This document shows positions 35,901 through 45,318 of a DNA stretch of 64,000 nucleotides, in pieces. The position numbers were made by a program, and so were the translations under genes. Position 1 is the stretch's first letter. The number at the start of each line of letters is the position of its first letter. Below the pieces are notes generated by a model. It had not been told where the DNA came from and did not search any database. It was given only the letters and a program-made list of their open reading frames with translations. Origin of the DNA: Stenotrophomonas sp. 610A2 (GTDB taxonomy: Bacteria > Pseudomonadota > Gammaproteobacteria > Xanthomonadales > Xanthomonadaceae); assembly GCF_030549615.1 (NCBI RefSeq), contig NZ_CP130832.1:2418001-2482000 (forward strand). The letters run 5' to 3'.

Positions 35901-36635
35901 AGTGGCACCGCGCTCGGCCTCTTCCGGTGACACCAACTGCAGGCTGCGCGGCGAGGTTTCATCCACCTGCCCTTCGCCGCCGGTAGCCCGCACCACATAC
36001 ACCAAGGCGTCGCCCTTGCGGAAACGATACTTGGCAGGCAGCGTGCCATCCCACGCAACCTGGCTGACCGCGGCAACCTCCAGCGGTACCACCGCCAGCG
36101 GTTCGATCAGGTCAGCGTCATTGGCGCGATAGATACTGATTTCCAGCCGTTCGATGAACGCTGGATAGTTGCCGCGGACGTAAAACTGCACCGGCTTGAG
36201 GATGCGTGCACCGTCGAACGACACCACCGATGGCGCCGATACCGACAGCTCCGGCTGGCCAAGGGTTGGATCTTCTGTAGCCCAGATCACACCGCCACCT
36301 GGCAGGTCGATCGAGAACTTGCCGGTCACCACCGCCTTGTCCGCCGGCAGTGTCTCGATGCTCACGCGACGATCAGCCTGCAGCGCGGCCGAAGAGGAGC
36401 TCGCGCTGGTACCTTGGGAGACCGGGCTGTCATAGCTGCGGGTCCGCAGGCGGAACGATAGCCCGTCAGCTGCCCTGCAACCGTCGCTGTCACAGCTCAC
36501 CTGCGCGGTGGTATCCGCACTTGCACTGGTGTCGCCGACAGTTGCAGCTTCCTGTGCCGCGGCGATCGGCGCCATGCCGGCCAGCAGCGAAATCAGGGTG
36601 TAATCCAGCAACTTCATCTTCATGTGCTTTTCCAT
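32916..36635 (-). CDS. Large outer-membrane barrel protein partnering the DUF11-repeat protein
   Basis: 1239 residues with a signal peptide ending about AAA/Q (residue 28). The N-terminal ~400 residues are beta-rich and exposed (RVSIETLPADKAVVTGKFS); the remainder alternates short strands with Trp/Tyr/Arg (FYLRVDWDKNQALWGNYAT, YEVDELQGRILLTRPL) and ends in Y, as expected of an outer-membrane barrel. I cannot match it to TonB receptors: no TonB box or plug is visible. It starts 12 bp after the giant repeat-protein gene, so the two are one operon. A role as anchor, exporter or porin is inference. Confidence 0.75.
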   Translation of the reverse strand: MEKHMKMKLLDYTLISLLAGMAPIAAAQEAATVGDTSASADTTAQVSCDSDGCRAADGLSFRLRTRSYDSPVSQGTSASSSSAALQADRRVSIETLPADKAVVTGKFSIDLPGGGVIWATEDPTLGQPELSVSAPSVVSFDGARILKPVQFYVRGNYPAFIERLEISIYRANDADLIEPLAVVPLEVAAVSQVAWDGTLPAKYRFRKGDALVYVVRATGGEGQVDETSPRSLQLVSPEEAERGATALRNSTERRLGNAMSSDQAQAQSLIDDVFTENGLRQQNIPLYGSRVRIQGRNIPADAGLNINGQSYPVDLERKFVAEYLVPVGRHRFDITLGGAAGSDAASAPAHTLDVDVTGRYFFGVGLADVTVAQNKVSGSSRPFVGDSRYQDDVISDGRLAFYGKAKLRGKYLVTAQADTTERDLERLFDGFTKADPQDVFRRLDPDLYYPVYGDDSNTYRDVDTMGRFYLRVDWDKNQALWGNYATGLTGTEFGQYVRSLYGAALNWRSNASNRWGDAGSELRVFGSQPESAPGHNEFIGTGGSLYYLRHTDLLPGSDVVTLETRDRSTGRTENRVVLQRGADYEVDELQGRILLTRPLAQISRDNNPTLTRDTPLDGLEQRLLVDYEWVPSGFDADELTVGLRGKHWFGDHVGVGATYIDENRAGEDYTLKGGDITLQAGKGTYLKAEYARSESFGVPAFFSDNGGLSFIQQNNTALNREGDAKSLEARANFRELGWTEQDWSAGAWWRRTDAGYSISRYDNGLPVTEYGAELLGQFTPDLGIYTRYTRAERGADVLTQAQATLDWRVSEDGTLGLEVRRVNQEGSYLDAVGTLAALKYQHRIASTLELYGVAQFTVDDDGGRYADNDAFTVGAKHLFGDNSSVGAEVTDGDRGHAATVNAEYRLSPEHALYGGYTYSTDTTEYDSLFNAGGQNGWTLGQRWRLSNQVNVFNESQFLKERGQSGLAHTFGMDFYPARGWNTGFTLSEGELQELGSGGIVDRRAISVSGGHTSPETDWQSKIEWREDSGAEQREQWVSTTRLTHRINDSWRIAARLNYADTDDVRNPQEGARFIEGNLGFAYRPWNSERWGLFGRYTYLYDLASMGQLGGAQYDQRSQVVSLEGVYKHDQHWEFAGKLARREGEVRMGRGTGVWLDSATTFAAVQARYELRAQWHALGEYRWLDVKDGGAKHGFLVGVDRDINKHFRIGAGYNFTRFSDDLTDFDYDHKGWFLNLTGTY

Positions 36636-36647
36636 GACCCGCCCCCC

Positions 36648-39600
36648 TTACTTGGTTGCGCCGGTTGGCGCACCCGGGTCGTTATCCAGTTCCACACGCA
36701 GTCCGCTCCGGGCCTGCGCACCAAGGCGCCCGGCGAGCGCGTCGAACACCGCCTTGGCCCGCTGCATACCCAGCGTCGCGTTGTAGGCATGGGCGCCGCG
36801 CGCGTCGGTGTGGCCCACCAGCAGCACGCTGCCCCCCTTCATCTGTTCCAGCGTCGCCGCCACGGTGTCTAGCAACGGAAAGAACTCCGGCCGGATCGTC
36901 GCCTTGGCGGTGTCGAACAGCACCGTGCCCAGCAACGCACCGTCGTGGCTTACACCTGCAACCATTGCGTCCTCACCTTCGGCCCGCGCCCGCGCAGTGA
37001 CGACGAGCCCCTTGGCCGAAGTCTCATCGAGCTGCGACAGCAATGCGCCCTTGACGGCATTGGCGCGTTCCAGCGCCAGCGCCGCTTGCTCTGCGTCGGC
37101 CACGATCAGCACTTCGCCTCCATGGTGTGCGCGCACCTTGGCTGCCATCGCCTCCAGCAGCGGAGCATGGCCGGTCGGCAACATGGCGCTGCCGGGCGCG
37201 AAGAACACTTCGCCAAGCTCCATTTCCAGCTGCCCGCCTTCGGCCTGGATCAGCGCCTCGTCGTACTTCACGCCCCAATCGAAACGCACCGGCACGCCCG
37301 GCGTGAGCCGCCGCAGCAGCGGATTGTCAGTAGTGAACTGCGCTCCCGCCGGCAAGGTGGTCGGGTCGACCTTGAGAATGAAGTTGCGACCGCGTTCCCA
37401 CGCGCCGCCGGAGATGCCAGCCAGGTGATAACGACCAAACTGGTCGGTCTCGATCAGCAGGCCTTCCACCGAGGCAATGCGGACGCCCGGAATACCACGC
37501 TCGTCGATGCCCAGGTTGCTGATCACGTAGTCCACCACGTAACCGTTCTCGCCCTGTGCGACCCTGCGTTCCACCACGGGCTGCGCTGCAGTCAGGCCCT
37601 TGGCAGCGTCTCCACTGGTTTCCACCGTGGTCACGCCATTGCGGTCCATCCGCACCGTTACGCCCTGTGCACTGGTCAGCACGAAATCGTCGGTGAACTC
37701 CAATGCGCGCAACGTCTGCCGCACCACCACCTGGTGATCACGCGCCGGATCGGCTGCCGACTGGCGGCCACTGATCGTGCCGACGTCAATACCATGCAAC
37801 AACGGCGCGCTGGCATCGGCCTGCGGCTGCGGGCCGGCACCACGGTCCAGCGTGGTCGAGTTGGCCACGTAGACAGTCGCGGCAAAGCCGCCACGTACCT
37901 GCACACCGGCCAGTTGCGCGCTGTCCTGCCAACCATCGCCGTCGCGGTCATTGAAGACCGTACCAAACACCAGGCTGTCATCCAGCAGGGTATCGCCGAC
38001 CACCGAAACTTCGGCGGTTGCGAGGTTGGACAGCACCGTACCGGTTGCCGACAACGCCTGCGCCTGGTTCACCTGGATGCCAACGCGGGTGCCAGCACCG
38101 ACGCGCATCATGTAGACCAGCTTGGCGCTGCCACCAACCGCGATGTCCAGCCCTTCGAATCGCACCGGCGACTGGCCGGAGACGGTGGCGGCATTGTCAC
38201 CATCGCTGACCACCAGCGAACCTTCCACGTAGCTGAAGCCTGCCGCCGGCGAGTCAACGATGCTGCCGTTGAGCAGCGGGCCGTCGCCGAGGTTCTCCAC
38301 TGACAAGGTGTAGCGCACGAGGTCACCGATACGTGCTTCACGTGCGCCAGCGGTCTTGACCACGCGCAACAGTGCCTCGCCGCTCACCAGCACGATTGCA
38401 TCGGCACTGTCGCAGTTGCTCGGGTTGAGCACTTCACAGATGGTGTACGGATAGCGATAGGTTGCAGGCGGCGTGCCCGCGGTGATGCGGATGCTGCCAT
38501 CGGCATTCATCAGCAGGCCCGGGTGCGGGGCTGCGCCTGGAACCAGGGTCACCTGGCCAAGCTGTGCCGGATTGCCACCCAGGGTGTCGTTGCCGAGCAC
38601 GCTGGGCGAGCTGCCACCACCGCCACTGCGTACCGGCAGCTGGGTGTCGTCTACCGCGCGGATGGTGGTCGCGCTTATCGTCAGCGTGACCGTGGCATCG
38701 TCGCAGTTGTCCGGGTTCAACGTCTCGCAGATGCGATAGCCGATGATGTAGGTGCCAGCTGGCGTACCCGCAGGAACGGAAACGATACCGGTAGCCGGAT
38801 CCAGCAGCGGAACCAACCCACCATTGATCGCCACCGCCGGCACGGTCACGCTGCCGGTGATCTTCGCCGTATCAACCGGGCTGCCGTTGATCACGTCATT
38901 GTCATAGGCATTGCCGGCGACGGGCGTGCCGACGGAGCCATCCAGCGGAACAAGAACATCGTCGACCGCACCCAGCAAAGGCAGGATCGCCACGTCCACA
39001 GCACTGGAAGGGCTGTTCACCACGGGTGGCGCCGGCGTGCCTGGCGCGGTCGGCGGCTGACCAGCGGCCGTCGCACTGTTATGCACGGTGCCAGCCATCA
39101 CGTCGGCGGCGGTCACGGTGTAGGTCGCTGTTGCAGTGGCCTTCTCAGCAGGCAGCAACTGGCCGCCTACACCCGGCCAGATGTAGGCCAGAGCGCTCAG
39201 CCCGGACAGCTGATCGTTGACCGAAACGCTGCTCAGGATGACGTTGCCGGTATTCTCGATCTCGAACGCGTAGGCGATGACGCTGCCCTCGCGATACGGA
39301 CCGATCGAGGTGACGGACTTGCGCAAGGTCATCGACGGGACCTGCTCGGTGGCGGTATCCACCGAATCGGCGGGGCTGGTAACTGGCGGCGGTGTAGCGC
39401 CACCCGGTACGGTCGGGGGCTGACCAGTCGCGGTTGCACTGTTGTGCACGTGGCCTACAGCAACTTCTGCGGCGGTCACGGTGTGCACGCCGGTGCAGGT
39501 GGTATCCGCACCCGGCTGCAGCACGCTGCTTGTGCAGGCCGCTGCTGCATCCAACAACGGATCATTGACGACCACGCCAGTGAGGATCACATCGCCGGTG

Positions 39601-42600
39601 TTTGTCACCACGAACTGGTAACTGATCGCACCGCCAACGCTGTAAGGGCCGGTCGAAGTCACCGACTTGACGATGGACAGCGACGGGTTCTGGGCGGTAG
39701 CGGTATCCACCGAATCAGCCGGGCTGGTCACCTGCGGAGGCGTGGATGCGCCCGGTGCAGTCGGTGGTTGACCGGTTACGGTGGCGCTGTTGTGCACATA
39801 GCCCGCAGCGACTTCGGCCGCGGTCACGGTGTGCAGGCCAGCACAGGTGGTGTCTGCGCCTGGCTGCAGGGTAGTGACGGCACATACGGCGGGTGCATCC
39901 AGCAGCGGATCGTTGACCACGATGGCGGTCAACGTCACGTCGCCGGTGTTGCTCACCACGAATTGATAGCTGATTGCGCTGCCTACACCATACGGACCGG
40001 TCGAAACCACCGACTTGACGATCTCCAGCGACGGATTCTGCGCGGTAGCGGTATCCACCTGGCTCGGCGTACTGGTGATCGGCGACGGCGGTGTGCCTCC
40101 TGGCGGTGTCGGCGGCTGGCCAGACACGGTAGCGCTGTTGTGCACGTGACCCACTGCCACTTCAGCAGCAGTCACGGTATGCACACCTGTGCACGTCGTG
40201 CTTCCACCCGGCTGCAGCGTGGTTGCCAGGCAGATAGCCGGTGCGTCCAGCTGCGCGTCGTTGACCACGACGCCGGACAGGATCACATCACCGGTATTGG
40301 TGATGGCAAATGCATAGGTGATGGTGCTGCCAGCCCCATAGGGACCGCTGGATGTCACCGACTTGACCACGGTCATCGCCGGCGCCTGGTCGGTTGCGGT
40401 GTCTACCTCGCTCGGCACGCTGGTCACCACCGCCGGGGCTGGGCCACCAGGCGGGGTCGGCGGCTGGCCGGATACGGTCGCACTGTTATGCACGTTACCC
40501 ACTGCGACTTCAGCAGCGGTCACCGTATGCACGCCCGTACAGATCGTGCTCGCACCAGGTTGAAGCGTCGTTACGGCGCAGCTGGCGGGCGCGTCAAGTC
40601 GTGCATCGTTGACGACTACCCCGCTCAGCGGCACGTTGCCGGTGTTCTCCAGCGCAAACTGATAGGTGACGCTGCTGCCGTTCGTGTACGGACCGGTCGA
40701 AGTAACCGTCTTGAGAATGGACAACGCAGCTGCCTGTGCGGCCACGCTGGTGGCCACCGGCGTGCTGTTGCAGCCGCTGATGCAGGCCGGGTCGCCACCA
40801 CCAGTCACGCCGGCGGTGTTGTTGGCACTGCCGGCGGTCTTCGGCGTCACATTGATCGTGATGGTTTCCGATCCGCCGATCTGCAGCGCGGCCATCGCCA
40901 CGCTGCAGCTGACGTTCTGGCCACTGATCACACAGTTCGGCGTGGCGGTGTTGATCGCCAGGTTGGCGGGTACCGCATCAGTCACGGTTGCATCAGCGGT
41001 AGCGTCAGCAGTACCGGTGTTGCTGACGATGATGGTGTAGTCGAACGGAACGGCGACCACAGCGGTTGCCGGACCGGTCTTGCTGATCTCAAGCCGCGGT
41101 GCGTTGATGGTGGTCGACACCGCGGTGCTGGCGCAGCCACTCGCGCAGGCAGCGTCGCCGCCACCAGTGACGGTGGCGGTATTGCTGACGTTGTTACCGG
41201 CAGCGGCGGTCGCAGTCACCGGAATGATGAAACTCGCCACGTTGCTGGGTGCGGTATTGGACAGACCAGCGGCAATGCTGCACACCACGGACTGGCTGCC
41301 GGCCGGAATCGCGGCGCAGCTGGCTGGGAGCGTACCTATGGTCAGGCCAGTTGGCACCAAGTCGGTGACGGTGGCCGCGACCGGGGTGGCGGCTTGGCCG
41401 ACATTGCTCACATTGAGGGTGTAGTTGTATGGCACGCCGACCACGGCGGTGGCCGGGCCCGACTTGCTGATCTCCAGGCGTGCAGCGACAACCGGCGTAT
41501 CTACCGCAGCGCTGCTGCAGCTACCGGCCGTTGCGCAGGCTGGATCACCACCACCGGTGACGGTCGCGGTATTGCTCAGCGTTGTGTTGTTGGTGATTCC
41601 CTGCGGCGTGACCGGAATGGTGATGGAGACAACGTTAGCCGGTGCCACATTCGACAGACCGGCGGCGATGCTGCACACCACGTTCTGGCTGCCGTTTGGA
41701 CTGGTCGTGCAGATGGCCGGCAAGGTGCCGATGGTCAGACCGGTCGGCACCACGTCGGTAACGGTAGCAACGGCGGTGGTCGCAATGGCACCGGTATTGG
41801 TTACCGTCAGGGTGTAGTTGAACGATGCACCAACCACCGCGGACGCTGGTGCGGTGATGGATGCGCTCTTGCTGATCGCAAGCCGCGGCTGACCGGCAAA
41901 CGCAACATGGAACGCACAATCCTCGTTCACCGGACTGATCGTGTATGTGTATGCGCCAGCCGTCGGACCGGTCAGCGTTCCTGGGCATGTGGCCGCGCCA
42001 TTGGGAGTGGTCACCACCGGAACGTGGCCGGCAGTGCTGGGGGTGAGCGTGAAGCTGGTGCCCTGCCCGTCTTCGACTACCTGCGGCGAGGAATTGTTCA
42101 ATGTGCCGCCGGCAACGCTTGGCGTCACCATCCACACCTTGGCGAACTCGGCGGTGACTTCGAGGTTCTGCGTGCCCATGCGTACATGGCATTCGCTGCC
42201 TGTTACGGTCGTGCAACCACCGGTCCAGGCCTTGAAGATCGAGCCATTGTCCGCCACGGCGGTCAGGTAGGCTTCCTGGGCCTCGCCCAGATTCGCCGAA
42301 CTGCAGCCTGCGCGTGCACCACCCGAGGGGCAGGCGTAGACCGCAGGAATGGCATTGATACGGCCATCGCCAGCACCAATCGTATTGGCCGTAAGCCGGT
42401 GCTCTGCGCCGCTGACCGGCGTGCTGAGTCCGTCGGTGTTATTGCTGGAAACGCTGTCGGACATGCCTGCTGGTGGCGCGACGTTGACCACCGTCACAAC
42501 TGGCGTGCCCGCTGCTGCAGCATTGAAACCGCTGACGGTGTAGGTCAACGACTGTCCGATAGGCAGATTGGCGGTAGTGGTCTGGATGGCGCCAACGCCG

Positions 42601-44033
42601 GAGCTGGTGGCTCCGCAGGTCGCCGTGCTGCCAGACGGCACCGCGCACGACCAGCTACCTGGGCCAGTGGTACCACTCACGGTCTGCGAAAGGCTTGCTC
42701 CGTTGGCGGCGACCGGACCATTGTTGGTCACCGTCACCGTGTAATTGATGCTGCCGTTGACCAGGTATGACGGGACATTCCCGTTGCTGACCTTGACATC
42801 AAGGTCGAGCAGCGAGGTGGAGGCAGTGAGGATGTTGGTTTTCACCAACGGACCGATGAACGGACTGACCGTATTGGCGCGGACGTCGTAGTCACCGTTG
42901 TTGATGACGTTGCTGGGGCTGGTGGTCGCTGCATCCGACGGCACAGTGAAAGTCACCGGGAAACTGCCACCGGCGCCCGCCACCAGGTCACCCACCGGGC
43001 AATCGATGTAGTCCGCGCGCGGCGACGTACCCGTGTGCGGCCCTGTGCAGGTGGCGGGCCAGGTTCCAGGCACGAACGCGAGCTTCTTACGGTCCTCCGT
43101 GATCGGCGCGGCAATGCGGACCACCGAGTTCAACGCGTACACACCGGTGTTGTTGACGTAGTTGTAGGTGTAAGTGACCTGCTGACCAGGCTTGCTCGTC
43201 GATGGACCGGTAGCGGCAACGCTCAGGCCTGGCATACGAGAGCCGAAGACGTCGATATAGAGCTGAGCGGTGTGGGAAGGGCCGCCATCCGCGCAGTTGG
43301 AGACGTAAATCTTCAGGCGCACCTGATCGCCCACGTCCAGCCTTCCATTACCTGGAGCGATGTCGAAACCCTGCCAGTTGGTGAACTGATAGTCGCCAAA
43401 TGACTGCCAGGGAATGCCGGTCTGATTTGAGTAATTGAACGTATTGAAGAGCTGTGTATTGCCCTTGGTGAGGTTGATGACCTCAACAAAGAAGAACGGC
43501 TGGCGCTCGGCAGGATGGCCTGGATTGTTCAACACAGGCGCCATAGCGAAGCGGATGTGCACCTTGCCATCTACCGGATCGACATCGCTCAGAACCATCG
43601 TCGCGGTCTGTTCGAGCGCGTACGCCGCGTAGCCACCGTTGCCACCCAGAAGCGCGGAGGCAGCGCCTGAGAACGGATATTTGGCACCATTGCCGTTTGT
43701 CGACTCGGCTGTGCCCGGCGTGGTCAGGATCCTGACATTGTTGCTGAACGCGGACGCCATCGTATTGGTGCTTGGATAGGTTTCCAGCACACCACCCAAG
43801 GTCAACTGGCTACCCGAAGTTGGCGGAACGCTGGACAAGCCTACGTTCGAGCGCGTGTAGCGTTCCAGCTTCCACTCGGAGAAGTTCTGGGTCTCGAAAC
43901 CACCGTTCTTGATCTGCGCCTGTGCTGCCGGTGCAACGCCAAACAGTCCGACCATGGCGAGCAACACGCCTGCAATCGAATGTCGACTGACGATAGAGTT
44001 CAAGGAATTGAGAAATGGAGCAACGATTTGCAT
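36648..44033 (-). CDS. Giant surface protein with DUF11 repeats and C-terminal OmpA domain
   Basis: 2461 residues. Signal peptide ends near residue 38 (APAAQA). An N-terminal ~330-residue beta domain is followed by about nine or ten DUF11/TIGR01451-type Ig-like repeats: one at ~370-490, three SKSGPATAVVG-type copies at ~720-1090, and five 116-residue copies at ~1090-1670. Then come VDD...DNCDDATVTLTI cadherin-like segments, a D-D-S-L-V-F-G-T-V-F-N-D-R-D-G-D-G Sdr-B-like module, and a C-terminal OmpA-type peptidoglycan-binding region (VLFDTAKATIRPEF, GHTDARGAHAYNATLGMQRA). This suits a long adhesin-like protein tethered to the wall. Start at 44033 chosen for the signal peptide; a TTG 50 codons earlier is unlikely. 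Confidence 0.85.
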   Translation of the reverse strand: MQIVAPFLNSLNSIVSRHSIAGVLLAMVGLFGVAPAAQAQIKNGGFETQNFSEWKLERYTRSNVGLSSVPPTSGSQLTLGGVLETYPSTNTMASAFSNNVRILTTPGTAESTNGNGAKYPFSGAASALLGGNGGYAAYALEQTATMVLSDVDPVDGKVHIRFAMAPVLNNPGHPAERQPFFFVEVINLTKGNTQLFNTFNYSNQTGIPWQSFGDYQFTNWQGFDIAPGNGRLDVGDQVRLKIYVSNCADGGPSHTAQLYIDVFGSRMPGLSVAATGPSTSKPGQQVTYTYNYVNNTGVYALNSVVRIAAPITEDRKKLAFVPGTWPATCTGPHTGTSPRADYIDCPVGDLVAGAGGSFPVTFTVPSDAATTSPSNVINNGDYDVRANTVSPFIGPLVKTNILTASTSLLDLDVKVSNGNVPSYLVNGSINYTVTVTNNGPVAANGASLSQTVSGTTGPGSWSCAVPSGSTATCGATSSGVGAIQTTTANLPIGQSLTYTVSGFNAAAAGTPVVTVVNVAPPAGMSDSVSSNNTDGLSTPVSGAEHRLTANTIGAGDGRINAIPAVYACPSGGARAGCSSANLGEAQEAYLTAVADNGSIFKAWTGGCTTVTGSECHVRMGTQNLEVTAEFAKVWMVTPSVAGGTLNNSSPQVVEDGQGTSFTLTPSTAGHVPVVTTPNGAATCPGTLTGPTAGAYTYTISPVNEDCAFHVAFAGQPRLAISKSASITAPASAVVGASFNYTLTVTNTGAIATTAVATVTDVVPTGLTIGTLPAICTTSPNGSQNVVCSIAAGLSNVAPANVVSITIPVTPQGITNNTTLSNTATVTGGGDPACATAGSCSSAAVDTPVVAARLEISKSGPATAVVGVPYNYTLNVSNVGQAATPVAATVTDLVPTGLTIGTLPASCAAIPAGSQSVVCSIAAGLSNTAPSNVASFIIPVTATAAAGNNVSNTATVTGGGDAACASGCASTAVSTTINAPRLEISKTGPATAVVAVPFDYTIIVSNTGTADATADATVTDAVPANLAINTATPNCVISGQNVSCSVAMAALQIGGSETITINVTPKTAGSANNTAGVTGGGDPACISGCNSTPVATSVAAQAAALSILKTVTSTGPYTNGSSVTYQFALENTGNVPLSGVVVNDARLDAPASCAVTTLQPGASTICTGVHTVTAAEVAVGNVHNSATVSGQPPTPPGGPAPAVVTSVPSEVDTATDQAPAMTVVKSVTSSGPYGAGSTITYAFAITNTGDVILSGVVVNDAQLDAPAICLATTLQPGGSTTCTGVHTVTAAEVAVGHVHNSATVSGQPPTPPGGTPPSPITSTPSQVDTATAQNPSLEIVKSVVSTGPYGVGSAISYQFVVSNTGDVTLTAIVVNDPLLDAPAVCAVTTLQPGADTTCAGLHTVTAAEVAAGYVHNSATVTGQPPTAPGASTPPQVTSPADSVDTATAQNPSLSIVKSVTSTGPYSVGGAISYQFVVTNTGDVILTGVVVNDPLLDAAAACTSSVLQPGADTTCTGVHTVTAAEVAVGHVHNSATATGQPPTVPGGATPPPVTSPADSVDTATEQVPSMTLRKSVTSIGPYREGSVIAYAFEIENTGNVILSSVSVNDQLSGLSALAYIWPGVGGQLLPAEKATATATYTVTAADVMAGTVHNSATAAGQPPTAPGTPAPPVVNSPSSAVDVAILPLLGAVDDVLVPLDGSVGTPVAGNAYDNDVINGSPVDTAKITGSVTVPAVAINGGLVPLLDPATGIVSVPAGTPAGTYIIGYRICETLNPDNCDDATVTLTISATTIRAVDDTQLPVRSGGGGSSPSVLGNDTLGGNPAQLGQVTLVPGAAPHPGLLMNADGSIRITAGTPPATYRYPYTICEVLNPSNCDSADAIVLVSGEALLRVVKTAGAREARIGDLVRYTLSVENLGDGPLLNGSIVDSPAAGFSYVEGSLVVSDGDNAATVSGQSPVRFEGLDIAVGGSAKLVYMMRVGAGTRVGIQVNQAQALSATGTVLSNLATAEVSVVGDTLLDDSLVFGTVFNDRDGDGWQDSAQLAGVQVRGGFAATVYVANSTTLDRGAGPQPQADASAPLLHGIDVGTISGRQSAADPARDHQVVVRQTLRALEFTDDFVLTSAQGVTVRMDRNGVTTVETSGDAAKGLTAAQPVVERRVAQGENGYVVDYVISNLGIDERGIPGVRIASVEGLLIETDQFGRYHLAGISGGAWERGRNFILKVDPTTLPAGAQFTTDNPLLRRLTPGVPVRFDWGVKYDEALIQAEGGQLEMELGEVFFAPGSAMLPTGHAPLLEAMAAKVRAHHGGEVLIVADAEQAALALERANAVKGALLSQLDETSAKGLVVTARARAEGEDAMVAGVSHDGALLGTVLFDTAKATIRPEFFPLLDTVAATLEQMKGGSVLLVGHTDARGAHAYNATLGMQRAKAVFDALAGRLGAQARSGLRVELDNDPGAPTGATK
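39010..40752 (-). repeat. 348-bp tandem repeats encoding DUF11 modules
   Basis: Equivalent positions recur exactly every 348 bp (for example 39361, 39709, 40057, 40405), giving four 116-residue copies from 39361 to 40752 plus a diverged fifth copy at about 39010-39360. Each copy runs KSVTSTGPY...TNTGDV...VVNDP.LDA...LQPGADTTCTGVHTVTAAEVAVGHVHNSAT.GQPP. Tandem identity favours copy-number change by recombination. Confidence 0.85.
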
Positions 44034-44179
44034 GACGCGTTCCGTTGGGTTTGCGGAATGCTTGGAAGCCCGCGTGAATTGAGACGATGCTTCATGGGCA
44101 GCGGATGGGGGGCGTGCACCGAAAATCGGCGACACATCCACGATCTGTTCGCGGCGCCGCGGGCAATTGATCGGCTGTT

Positions 44180-44842
44180 TCAATGTGTGTGCTCCGCTGC
44201 GCGCTTGGCGTCATCCACCGTGTTGACGGTGATGCCGTTGGGCAAAACCATGTCTCCGGCGCGCTGTCCGGCCTTGCAGGTGCCCAACCAGCGGGCCTGG
44301 AACGGAACAGGCCCTGTGTTGCCCAGAGGAGCACCGGGCTTGCTGACGGTGTACGTACCGCCGTAGACATCCCGCATGTCGCCCCAGAGTTTCAGCTGCA
44401 TGTCTGTTCGCTGGCCGTGGGTCGCGCAGACGGTAGCCACTTCGTGACCTGCACCGTTCGCATCACGTTTTACGGTGATGCTGCTGCACCCTTGCGGGGC
44501 CGGCAGCAGGAAGAACGGCACCACACGTTCGGCGTTGGCATCGGTGCACTGGAGCACGGTCAAAGCCTCCTGGCGGGGGCCACCAAGGCCACGCGGCGAA
44601 TGTGCCTGCACGGTCACTTCCCACAGACCGGCTTGCCGCTGCGGCAAGCCGGTATAGGACGGCTTGCCTGCACTTGCGGCCAGCGCAAGTGGCGACCATG
44701 CCAGCAGCACAGCGATCACGGCATGCAACAAGCGTTCACCGATAGCTCGTAGCGCATATGCACGCACCGCGCCGCCAATCACGTGGGGCGTGCGTACGTC
44801 AGATACTGAATCCATAAACCCATCCAAGGTTTTGCGAGACAT
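44180..44842 (-). CDS. DUF3617-like exported protein
   Basis: 220 residues. A hydrophobic helix near residues 38-55 (LLHAVIAVLLAWSPLALA) is probably an internal signal peptide, so an internal start is possible. The mature part (QAGLWEVTVQ, then C..C pairs: VLQCTDA, PQGCS, TVCATHG, GTCKAGQ) matches DUF3617 periplasmic proteins, which carry disulfides. It lies 147 bp upstream of the giant repeat-protein gene in the same direction and could assist its export or folding. Confidence 0.7.
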   Translation of the reverse strand: MSRKTLDGFMDSVSDVRTPHVIGGAVRAYALRAIGERLLHAVIAVLLAWSPLALAASAGKPSYTGLPQRQAGLWEVTVQAHSPRGLGGPRQEALTVLQCTDANAERVVPFFLLPAPQGCSSITVKRDANGAGHEVATVCATHGQRTDMQLKLWGDMRDVYGGTYTVSKPGAPLGNTGPVPFQARWLGTCKAGQRAGDMVLPNGITVNTVDDAKRAAEHTH

Positions 44843-45318
44843 CCATTCACCGCCACCTCCTGTCCGCAGAAGCGCCGCTGATCGAAAAAAACACGTACGG
44901 AACCAGCGCCAGCTGCATTGCGGGCAGCGGTGCTAGTGCACAAAAACGACGGAATTAAGTTCAGAACTGCGAAACACACCCCTGCGCAGAACTGCACCCC
45001 GTCACAAGTTTAGCGGCCACCTTCACGAAATCTCAACAGGCAATATGCGTCACAAATTGCCCTTGGCCGCGCCAACATCGAACTACGGCAACCACGCAAG
45101 CCCTTCGCCGGCGACATGCAAGAACCGGGCCGCTTCACAAACACGGGCGCATCAGGTTGCACATGAAACGCGGAGAATTTCACTCACTATTTTTCACGGA
45201 TGCGGTGAATATCGGTGCGTGCAATACACGAAGCCGATCAATAGATTCGGCCGCAGGATCACCGTCCCGCCACATGGGCCAACCGCAGCCGATCCAGTTG
45301 CGCCGCCCGAACCTGCAT
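44843..45318. other. Divergent intergenic region
   Basis: About 475 bp between the DUF3617 gene and the HicB-like gene. The HicB frame remains open back to 45157, but its residues upstream of 45319 show no family features. No other gene is supported. Confidence 0.35.

Noticed and set aside
39010..40752. CRISPR array or mobile repeat from the regular spacing
   Set aside because: The period is 348 bp, multiple of three, and encodes protein modules; there are no short direct repeats with unique spacers.
38523..42770. A 1415-codon open frame on the plus strand opposite the giant repeat gene
   Set aside because: It is the antisense shadow of the DUF11 repeats, whose codon bias leaves no stops on that strand. 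Its translation is Arg/Gly/His-rich with no domain, and the sense gene has clear domains and a signal peptide.
44034..44183. TTG start giving 50 extra residues to the giant surface protein
   Set aside because: It would bury the signal peptide; the ATG at 44033 gives a normal Sec signal.
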